Below, one piece after another: positions 1-5,632 of a stretch of 14,647 bases of DNA; positions within the stretch are counted from its first letter, which is position 1, and every line of letters begins with the position of its first letter. Below the pieces are notes generated by a model. That model had not been told where the DNA came from, did not search any database, and saw only the letters and a program-made list of their open reading frames with translations. A program made the translations under genes and the position numbers. The DNA is from Tubulinosema ratisbonensis (Eukaryota; Microsporidia; Tubulinosematidae), in assembly GCA_004000155.1 (NCBI GenBank), contig RCSS01000832.1:1362-16008 (forward strand). The letters run 5' to 3'.

Positions 1-16
1 CAAAGAGGTAATTTAA

Positions 17-1138
17 TCATTTTTTTTCTTCTATGTTTAATTCATTAATAATCTCTTTTTTTACTTCTTCGTTTACTTCGACCGGTTCATTTGCTTCTAC
101 TGCTATTGGTTTACCATCCTTTTCTTCAATCTTTTCTTCAATCTTCTCTTCAATCTTCTCTTCAGTCTTTTCATCCTTCTTTTCTCCATCTTTCTTTTCC
201 TCTTTTATGACACTTTTTTCATCGGTGGGTGCTTTAAGCTGTGAACTATCTTTAACCTCTTCTTTTGGTTCAAAGTAAGGTTTGTAATTCAAATTCTTTA
301 AGACAATAAAACTATAAAGAAAATACTCTTCCTTTGCTAAAAAGTCATTCTCTTTATCTAAAACGTAACATTTCAATTTTTCAGGATCATTCGCACCAAC
401 ATAAACAAGCTCAAATTCGCTTCCAAAAGCCTTTTTCTCATTTTTTAAGAATGATCTAAAATCATATCCATTTACTTCAAAAGTAAAGAAAATAACCAAA
501 TACTTAGAGAATCTCACCCCATCGTGCCCAAAGCTCTTTTCGACAATCCCAAAATTGTTGGTTTTAATCCAAATACCTCTGACCATAACCTCTAATTTAA
601 CATCAAAATATGCATCAAATGCATACATACTCATATAAGGACCTTTAGTGTACATGGCAAATGTTTTTGTTCTTATCCAAATAAAAAAATACTCTAAGAT
701 CGGCTTTCCCTTAACATTTTCTTCTAAATGATCTTCTAAATAATACCATGCATAACTTTTGTCAGATTTTTCTACAAAGGTAGTTNAATTAGCCAGGATT
801 TCGACAAGTAAAGATCCGAGTGCCAATCCAAATTTATTGGTACAAAGATCATCAGTGATTCTTAAATTATTCGCCAATTTTAATAAATCATTTTTCTTTC
901 TTTCTTCCACGTATTGTAGCAATACCTTGTTAAAAGTATTGCTTCTGTATTCAAAGTCTCTAAGCATAGCCTCTTTAAGCCCTAATTTTACTAACATGTC
1001 AATGATTGGTGGCATAAAATTTTCTAAATAAATTTCTTTTCTTTTTCTTGTACATTTTCTTGAGGTAACGACTACTAAAATTATTAAAGCTATTATTGAG
1101 GGTATTAAAATTATTTCTGGGAGTAAAGCTGTGACCAT
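17..1138 (-). CDS. Signal-anchored USP-fold-like protein, probably catalytically inactive (family member 1, with KE-rich tail)
   Basis: Unnamed 373-residue protein. A hydrophobic segment (about residues 7-25) is followed by a basic run (RKCTRKRK, 27-34), which predicts a single membrane anchor with the rest in the cytosol. Residues 38-285 share blocks with the genes at 2843, 3997 and 4830: NFMPPIIDML (40-49), FNKVLLQY (69-76), NKFGLALGSLLVEIL (101-115), KSFGHDGVRFSKYLVIFF (201-218), FELVYVG (242-248) and a C-terminal FIVLKNL (277-283). In order and spacing these parallel the USP at 8846-9793, but the Cys, Asp/Glu and His box residues are absent, so I infer a USP-like pseudoenzyme. Residues 287-373 form a Lys/Glu-rich tail missing from the paralogues, partly built from a 12-bp tandem repeat. 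Residue 118 is undetermined because base 786 is N. The ATG is directly preceded by CCC. Real gene: very sure; the USP relation is moderate. Confidence 0.85.
   Translation of the reverse strand: MVTALLPEIILIPSIIALIILVVVTSRKCTRKRKEIYLENFMPPIIDMLVKLGLKEAMLRDFEYRSNTFNKVLLQYVEERKKNDLLKLANNLRITDDLCTNKFGLALGSLLVEILANXTTFVEKSDKSYAWYYLEDHLEENVKGKPILEYFFIWIRTKTFAMYTKGPYMSMYAFDAYFDVKLEVMVRGIWIKTNNFGIVEKSFGHDGVRFSKYLVIFFTFEVNGYDFRSFLKNEKKAFGSEFELVYVGANDPEKLKCYVLDKENDFLAKEEYFLYSFIVLKNLNYKPYFEPKEEVKDSSQLKAPTDEKSVIKEEKKDGEKKDEKTEEKIEEKIEEKIEEKDGKPIAVEANEPVEVNEEVKKEIINELNIEEKK
124..171 (-). repeat. 12-bp tandem repeat, four copies, coding
   Basis: Units TCTTCAATCTT(T/C) sit at 124-135, 136-147 and 148-159, with a variant (CAG for CAA) at 160-171. 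They keep the reading frame and encode the EEKI repeats (about residues 325-340) in the charged tail of the gene at 17-1138. Length change by unit gain or loss would stay in frame. Confidence 0.9.
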
Positions 1139-1141
1139 GGG
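1139..1141 (-). promoter_or_regulatory. CCC start-proximal signal
   Basis: On the minus strand AATAACCC directly abuts the ATG at 1138. CCC/GGG-like runs next to start codons are a described microsporidian signal. Confidence 0.5.
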
Positions 1142-1349
1142 TTATTTATTTTTTTTAAATTTTAATTTAAAAAGGAGATAAAATAATAATTTTTAAAATT
1201 AATTAAATTCTTTTAATTTTGATTTACTTAAAAAGAATATTTTTTGATGTTAAAAGTTATAGTTTATTAAAAATTAAAATTAAAATTAATTAAATTATAA
1301 AATAAAATATTTATTTTTTAATTTAATTTTTTATGAGAGAACAATTTCT

Positions 1350-2005
1350 TTTTAAAATAAACAAAGATATTAGTATTTTTTATAATTTATTGTTTATATT
1401 CAAATTAATCACAAAGAATAAAAAGTTACATAAAATTAACATTGTAAAATTTATTTAAAAATTTTAATCTCCCATTATCTTTATTGAAATTTTTATCAAA
1501 TTAAAGATTATATAATCATTGATAACGGAATTTTATTTAATTTTTTTAAATTTTATGTCAAGTTTTGAATTGACATAAAAATAAATATCATATAATTTGA
1601 TGTCCTTAAAAATTATTAGTTTGTTCAAAAAGAAGTTTTTCCTATAAAAAAACAGTCTTTTTTAAGCGTAAAATATGATTTAAATTCAATTAGGTTATCA
1701 AAGAAATTGTTCTTTTTTCTTGAGAAATTCTTCTTAGTGGTGTAGGTAAAATGATTTTCAAAAACTAAATTAGATTTAATTACATTTTAATAATCTAATT
1801 TAACATTGTATTTATTCAATACCTTTGTAAAATAATATGATCACATTAATTCATATATCTCTGTATTAAAATTTATAAAATTTTCTCGTAATTTACATTT
1901 TAAAATATTTTTCATAAAATTTGAAAATAATATTTTAATATCAAAAGATTTATAAAATATAAAATAATCAGACAACAATTTAAATATAATCAAAGATAAA
2001 AAACT
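1350..2005 (-). pseudogene. Decayed copy of the signal-anchored USP-like family
   Basis: Reading the minus strand from 2005 to 1628 gives about 126 codons with only two stops (TGA at 1841-1843, TAA at 1787-1789), before a third at 1625-1627. Sequence this AT-rich should give roughly ten. The translation has a hydrophobic start, then NFM (codons 1921-1913) and FTKVLNKY about 30 residues later. In the gene at 17-1138, NFM and FNKVLLQY lie 29 residues apart. A NNFFDNLIEF stretch resembles the family's N-x-F-G-D box. In a different frame, 1500-1447 reads FDKNFNKDNGRLKF, matching LDKDFGDNG and VEKSFGHDGVRF of the live genes. At least one frameshift and two stops break it. No start codon can be assigned; the boundaries are approximate. 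Confidence 0.6.
1551..1580. repeat. Perfect 11-bp inverted repeat (hairpin)
   Basis: TTTTATGTCAA (1551-1561) and TTGACATAAAA (1570-1580) pair perfectly around an 8-nt loop. It lies inside the decayed gene copy, between its two recognisable blocks. No T-run or other context identifies a role. Confidence 0.6.
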
Positions 2006-2021
2006 TTACAAAAAAAAGTTA

Positions 2022-2100
2022 AAGTGTATGAATTATTTTGATATATAAAAATAAATAAATTTAAATGGGGTTTTAAATAAATTTATCTAATCATACACTT
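2022..2100. repeat. 79-nt foldback with perfect 10-bp ends
   Basis: AAGTGTATGA (2022-2031) and TCATACACTT (2091-2100) are perfect reverse complements. The interior contains partly complementary AT-rich arms (ATAAATTTAAA against TTTAAATAAATTTAT) around a GGGG apex at about 2067-2070. It could be an RNA hairpin or a MITE-like remnant, but I see no target-site duplication. On the minus strand its CCCC lies upstream of the decayed gene copy, so it may include that gene's old start signal. Confidence 0.5.
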
Positions 2101-2325
2101 CTAAAAATAAAAATTAAAAAAATATTTTTGATGTATAAATCATTCAAAATTTTAACGAATGAAGAGTTTATTTCAACAACATTGTTATTTATGATAATTA
2201 ATACTGTCATATGACATTTTTTAAATTTTTAATCTTGTTTTTGGTATGATATTTTTATTCTGAACTTTTTTTTGTTGTCTAGAGTAGTAAATTTATACAA
2301 AGATCTTTTCGCTATATCTTCTATA
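2075..2325 (+). other. Possible coding relic, unidentified
   Basis: One plus-strand frame stays open for about 84 codons with only two stops (TGA near 2212, TAA at 2230-2232). It holds an ATG at 2131 followed by 26 codons reading MYKSFKILTNEEFIST and a hydrophobic stretch. After the second stop it continues as SCFWYDIFILNFF and NLYKDLF. I recognise no family. The strand is T-rich here, which lowers the expected stop density, so this may be chance. Confidence 0.25.
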
Positions 2326-2329
2326 TAAA
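2266..2329 (-). repeat. Dispersed intergenic repeat, copy A
   Basis: Positions 2296-2329 match 12531-12563 over 34 columns with 30 identities, three substitutions and one gap. The shared core is AAGATCTTTT then GCTATA, CTT and TATATAAA. Weaker similarity continues to a run of eight T followed by G in both copies (2266-2273 here). On the minus strand the element would therefore end in A8, as a retroposed sequence might. The strand assignment is tentative. The core also reads NLYKDLF here and NSYEDLL in the other copy, so a shared coding relic is an alternative. Confidence 0.5.
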
Positions 2330-2341
2330 GTATACTACCCA

Positions 2342-2374
2342 GTAGAAGAAACATACAGTAAAATATGTTTCTAC
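2342..2374. other. Bulged hairpin
   Basis: GTAG (2342-2345) pairs with CTAC (2371-2374) and AAACATA (2349-2355) with TATGTTT (2364-2370). A 3-nt AAG bulge and an 8-nt loop remain. It sits between the dispersed repeat and the GC-richer island, so it could be part of a structured RNA, but no known RNA family is evident. Confidence 0.4.
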
Positions 2375-2393
2375 ATAAATAGGTATAGCTTAA

Positions 2394-2536
2394 AATACTG
2401 CAAGACTTTCACCCCTAAAACCCACTTCCGTGCACTTTATTGATTGCCTCATTCTATCTTACCTTGCAAGCTTTGGTTACATGTTTTATATTGAACATAA
2501 AGCAAAAAAGATTAAATATAATAAGAAAATCTTTTA
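2394..2536 (+). other. GC-richer island; ncRNA or coding relic
   Basis: About 2401-2480 is near 42% GC by my count, against roughly 15% in the flanks. One plus-strand frame is open from 2394 to a TAA at about 2534-2536 and includes RLSPLKPTSVHFIDCLILSY. There is no ATG near its beginning and no family match. The compositional jump suggests a structured RNA gene, a transferred fragment or a decayed gene. A TCTTACCTTGCAAG stretch slightly recalls the U1 snRNA 5' end, but the U1 loop is missing. Confidence 0.35.
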
Positions 2537-2842
2537 AATACAAATTTATCGTCTTAGTTTAAGAATATAAACAATTATAAGTAAAATTCAATCTTGACTT
2601 TTTAATCAATAGTTTTATTTTTGTTCCTAAAAAATCTTGTTAGCAAATAAAAAATTTCATCTTTTTTCTAACTAAAGGTTTTTATTTTATATTTTATTCA
2701 TGTGTTTGTCTCCTTTTTAAAGTTTTATTTATTTACATTTTTGTAAAAAATGTAAAATATTTCGTTAAATTTAATGTATGACATTAATTTGAATTAGAAA
2801 AAGGGCCACTTAGAATAACAGTTATCTTTATTTTAAAAGGTT
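2537..2842. other. AT-rich spacer, no gene called
   Basis: One plus-strand frame (2581 to about 2779) has a single TAG and a hydrophobic translation, but the strand is T-rich there and the frame lacks an ATG near its start. A short inverted repeat TTAATGT/ACATTAA lies at about 2773-2790. Nothing else is recognisable. Confidence 0.4.
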
Positions 2843-3694
2843 TTATTGAAAATTGAGATTTTCAAAAATGACAAAATTATAATCATAGTCATTTATTAGA
2901 AAACCATCTATTTCACTTAAAACCTTGTAAACTAAATTTTCTTCTTGAGATACGCCAACAAAAATCAACTTAAACGTACATTTAAATGATTTATACTTAT
3001 CTGCTAAAAGCTCTTCAAATCTCTCTTTACAAACTGTATGTGTAAAAAAGATAACTAAGTATTTGCCAAATTTGATACCTTCATTTCCATATTCCCTATC
3101 AATAGTGCTATACTCACTAGTTCTTTCATAAATAAATTTTACCATTTTGTCTAAAGAAGGATAGAAATTTGCATTATAAGCGTAAGACTGAATCATTTTT
3201 TCTAATTTATTGCCAAAACTAACAGAAATTTTCATCCGGATATAATAATAGTCTAACATTTTTATAGTTTTTACTATGTTCTCATAATCACAAGCTAAGT
3301 GAAAAAGAGAATAAAATGTATTTGATTTTTTTTCTGTGACATCTGGGTTTATAACTAACATAATTAAAAAATTGCTCATTATAACACCAAAAGTGTTTGA
3401 TGAGCTGGTAGAATCAATGTTTATGCATCTAAACAGCTGTTTTAGATCATTTTGGTTGTTTGAGTTAAGATAATTTATTAATTTATGATCAAAACTGATT
3501 CCGTTGTATTCGTAATAATTGTTCAAAAGTTCTTTAAGTTGGATTGAAGAGAATAAGTTTATTATTTTTGGCAAGATCAATTCTAATTTACATTCTTTTG
3601 TTTTATTAATTGTGTAGGTTTTTAATGATTTTAGAGTGAGGATTGAAAATGTTAACATTAGAAACAATGCTAACTCGATTAATAGAGGTTGCAT
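2843..3694 (-). CDS. Signal-anchored USP-fold-like protein, probably inactive (family member 2)
   Basis: A 283-residue protein of no named family. It has an N-terminal membrane segment (about residues 4-22), a basic stretch with TINKTKECK, and a domain to the C-terminus. Family blocks visible: LPKIINLF (41-48), FDHKLINYL (68-76), NTFGVIMSNFLIML (100-113), DREYGNEGIKFGKYLVIFF (199-217), CTFKLIFVG (239-247) and FVIFENL (274-280). It is closest to the gene at 17-1138, especially at G-x-(D/E)-G-h-(R/K)-F-x-KYLVIFF, but lacks that gene's KE tail. Neither a Cys box nor a GHY-type His box is present, so USP-type catalysis is not expected. The start is the ATG with CCC four bases upstream. Its 5' side faces the plus-strand pair across about 300 bp. 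It is surely a gene; the family assignment by eye is moderate. Confidence 0.85.
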   Translation of the reverse strand: MQPLLIELALFLMLTFSILTLKSLKTYTINKTKECKLELILPKIINLFSSIQLKELLNNYYEYNGISFDHKLINYLNSNNQNDLKQLFRCINIDSTSSSNTFGVIMSNFLIMLVINPDVTEKKSNTFYSLFHLACDYENIVKTIKMLDYYYIRMKISVSFGNKLEKMIQSYAYNANFYPSLDKMVKFIYERTSEYSTIDREYGNEGIKFGKYLVIFFTHTVCKERFEELLADKYKSFKCTFKLIFVGVSQEENLVYKVLSEIDGFLINDYDYNFVIFENLNFQ

Positions 3695-3697
3695 TTA

Positions 3698-3700
3698 GGG
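3698..3700 (-). promoter_or_regulatory. CCC start-proximal signal
   Basis: The minus strand reads AACCCTAA immediately before the ATG at 3694. It belongs to the same signal class as the other genes here. Confidence 0.5.
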
Positions 3701-3962
3701 TTATATTCGTGTTTCTTATTAAGATGCTCCTATAATTAATTTTCTTATCGATAAGTCGGATTCTAGAATAGGTTAATTTAATAAAATAAAAATACTTAAA
3801 TATTTTCAAAATTTGATCATCTTTACAAAAAAATTTATTTTTTTATTTCTAAAGTTTGCTTCATAAAATTTACTTAAATACATTAATAAGTACACAAACT
3901 AACATATTTTAATTATAATGTTTATAAATCATTTTTTAAACAAGTGACCTATCAAAATTAAA

Positions 3963-3966
3963 GGGG
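3963..3966 (+). promoter_or_regulatory. GGGG start-proximal signal
   Basis: An isolated GGGG lies 30 bases before the ATG at 3997, within otherwise AT-only sequence. The distance is longer than for its neighbours, so this is less certain. Confidence 0.35.
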
Positions 3967-3996
3967 AAATATAAAACATAAACAACTTAAAATAAC

Positions 3997-4776
3997 ATGT
4001 GGGTTTGTTGTATTTGCATATTTATAATTATAGTAATTTATAAACTTTTCAATAAGAAAAGAGAATGTCATAAATCTGACATATTAATACGCAGTTGTAT
4101 AAAAGAATGTTTAAACTTATTAAACTTAATAGGGTTAGAAAAATTGTTAGGTAAAAAATCAGAAAAAATGTTCACCAATTTAATATTAATATACCACAAA
4201 GAGTTATACAAAGATGAAATATTTGATGATATTTGTTTTTCACTTGATAGAAATAAACTAAAAATGAAAAATTTATTTGGAGATATCTTATTAAAGTTTA
4301 TAGAATCAATTAAATTTGATCAATGTGGTACCAGGAATTTGGAAATCCTATTAGATGAAACAGAATTTCCAAAATATTTGCTAAAAAACAAACTTATTTA
4401 CGAAACATTTTTAACTAACAAAGTACTTTATGACAATGTCATAAAATATTATGTTGAGTTTCCTTTGTTTAATTACAAAAAAAACTTTTTATACACTTTT
4501 TTAAATGGAAGGATTGTAAACATTTTTAACACTCAATTACAAAAAGAAGATTTGATTTTACCAGATACAATTATCATGATTTTAGTTAACAATGTTCAAT
4601 TAAAAGACGTATCTGATTATAATCCCATTAGATTAACTTCATATTTATATAACTTTTTTTGTTTAGGTGGTGTTCACAATGATAAAGCATTTATTTGTTT
4701 TTATGATTCTATTAAAAAATTAGAGAAAAACGGAATATTGTCTTTTATTGTTTATAAACGAAATATTTGTGATTAA
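3997..4776 (+). CDS. Signal-anchored USP-fold-like protein, probably inactive (family member 3)
   Basis: A 259-residue protein. The membrane segment begins at residue 2 (CCICIFIIIVIYKLF) and is followed by NKKRECHK. Blocks: SCIKECLNLL (33-42), NLFGDILLKFIESI (92-105), EFPKYLLKN (123-131), FPLFNYKKNF (155-164), LILPDTIIMIL (186-196), SYLYNFFCLGG (215-225) and ILSFIVYKR (247-255). These align along their whole length with the next gene, so the two are a tandem duplicate pair separated by 53 bp. FPLFNY...LPDTIIMIL corresponds to the USP segment in which the substrate-binding strands end in P-x-x-L-h-h-h. A cysteine lies near the expected nucleophile position (C34), but the flanking GLxN box is missing and the paralogue has Ile there. 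Function unknown. Confidence 0.82.
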   Translation: MWVCCICIFIIIVIYKLFNKKRECHKSDILIRSCIKECLNLLNLIGLEKLLGKKSEKMFTNLILIYHKELYKDEIFDDICFSLDRNKLKMKNLFGDILLKFIESIKFDQCGTRNLEILLDETEFPKYLLKNKLIYETFLTNKVLYDNVIKYYVEFPLFNYKKNFLYTFLNGRIVNIFNTQLQKEDLILPDTIIMILVNNVQLKDVSDYNPIRLTSYLYNFFCLGGVHNDKAFICFYDSIKKLEKNGILSFIVYKRNICD

Positions 4777-4818
4777 ATTTTTTCAAAAAAAAAGGAGAAA
4801 TTTATTTGCTAAAATTTC

Positions 4819-4822
4819 ACCC
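4819..4822 (+). promoter_or_regulatory. ACCC signal that supports the 4830 start
   Basis: ACCC ends seven bases before ATG 4830. It supports this ATG over the in-frame TTG at 4806, which would place the signal inside the coding sequence. Confidence 0.5.
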
Positions 4823-4829
4823 AAACAAC

Positions 4830-5627
4830 ATGTTGCACAAAACAATTTTCATAATTTCGTTAGTTTTTCTGTGTGCTCTTCTTGTTTTGTTTTTATTCAA
4901 AAAATTAATACAGAAGAAAACTTCACTAGAAGATTTAAGAAATTCAATCAGCGAATGTTTAAAAATATTTTCATATGAAAATTTTATAGACGAAAAAGGC
5001 ATGCCATTAAATTTCTTAATATGCAGGCACATTTTATCCGAAGATCAAACAAATTTAAAGGAAATGAAGGAGATTATTCTTACTAGCTCTCTTAGAAATA
5101 CTTCTAATAATATTGGAGATATTTTAAGAAAATTGATTGAATGCGTTAAAAGTGAACAGTGCAATTATAAAGGTTTAGATATTACCATTGATTTATCATC
5201 TTTTCCTGAATATGTATTTAACCATCCTATTTTAGAGGCTTTTTATTTGACTTACAAACTGAAATCAGAAAAAACTAGAGATCCTTGCTATTATTTGACA
5301 TTGCCACTATTTGATTTTAAAACAAATTTCAAAGAAACTCTAAAAATTTTCAAAGAAAAAAATAATCAAACGTTTTCACTCGACAAAGATTTTGGGGATA
5401 ATGGAATTATTTACCCAGACAATTTTTTAATGGTTTTCAAGAATCCCATAATATTAAAGAAAATTTTTTTAAAAGATAATAAAAAATTAATAATTGACGA
5501 TACAAATACGTATAAACTTACATTTATTGGAATAAATTTGGAAAATGAATGTAAAGTATTCAAACTTAAAGAGATTGAAGAAATACAAGATGTTTTAAAC
5601 ATAGGGTTTGTTATTTTTGAAATATAG
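4830..5627 (+). CDS. Signal-anchored USP-fold-like protein, probably inactive (family member 4)
   Basis: A 265-residue protein when started at the ATG; an in-frame TTG at 4806 would add eight residues but has no supporting signal. The membrane segment (about residues 5-23, IFIISLVFLCALLVLFLF) is followed by KKLIQKK. Blocks: SISECLKIF (39-47), NNIGDILRKLIECV (93-106), SFPEYVFNHPILEAF (124-138), LPLFDFKTNF (158-167), LDKDFGDNGIIYPDNFLMVF (184-203), YKLTFIGIN (228-236) and IGFVIFEI (258-265). It is the tandem partner of the previous gene, and its DKDFGDNG block also links it to the two minus-strand members. No catalytic Cys, QQD or His box is seen. It converges on the dynamin gene with only 5 bp between stop codons, so their mRNA 3' ends must overlap or be very short. 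Confidence 0.83.
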   Translation: MLHKTIFIISLVFLCALLVLFLFKKLIQKKTSLEDLRNSISECLKIFSYENFIDEKGMPLNFLICRHILSEDQTNLKEMKEIILTSSLRNTSNNIGDILRKLIECVKSEQCNYKGLDITIDLSSFPEYVFNHPILEAFYLTYKLKSEKTRDPCYYLTLPLFDFKTNFKETLKIFKEKNNQTFSLDKDFGDNGIIYPDNFLMVFKNPIILKKIFLKDNKKLIIDDTNTYKLTFIGINLENECKVFKLKEIEEIQDVLNIGFVIFEI

Positions 5628-5632
5628 TTTAT

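Larger units (their letters stand above)
3695..3996. other. Divergent intergenic region with two adjacent palindromes
   Basis: This 302-bp region separates the head-to-head family genes at 2843-3694 and 3997-4776, so it should carry both 5' regions. CTTATCGATAAG (3744-3755) and ATTCTAGAAT (3760-3769) are perfect palindromes 4 bp apart, 50-75 bp upstream of the minus-strand start. The rest is AT-rich with no recognised gene. Confidence 0.4.

Noticed and set aside
33..278. Plus-strand Ser/Phe-rich open frame
   Set aside because: It is the antisense of the Lys/Glu-rich tail and 12-bp repeat of the gene at 17-1138; the repeat keeps both strands open.
2395..2480. SRP RNA helix 8-like GGAA tetraloop on the minus strand (CACGGAAGTG)
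   Set aside because: The flanking symmetric-loop bases (AGCAG side) required in SRP RNA are absent.
2451..2500. U1 snRNA-like 5' end (TCTTACCTTGCAAG)
   Set aside because: No stem-loop I AUCAYGAAG sequence and no convincing Sm site follow; the match is too short to call.
1139..2842. tRNA or 5S rRNA gene in the long spacer
   Set aside because: No GTTCRANNC-type B box with matching acceptor and anticodon arms was found on either strand.
3606..3809. Minus-strand open frame of 67 codons overlapping the 5' end of the gene at 2843-3694
   Set aside because: It overlaps a well-supported family gene in another frame, has no start signal and no recognisable content.
4806..4829. TTG start for the gene at 4830
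   Set aside because: The ATG has the ACCC signal seven bases upstream and gives a membrane segment at the expected distance from the N-terminus.
4748..4978. Plus-strand frame bridging the tandem family pair
   Set aside because: It overlaps the start of the better-supported gene at 4830 in a different frame and does not match the family.
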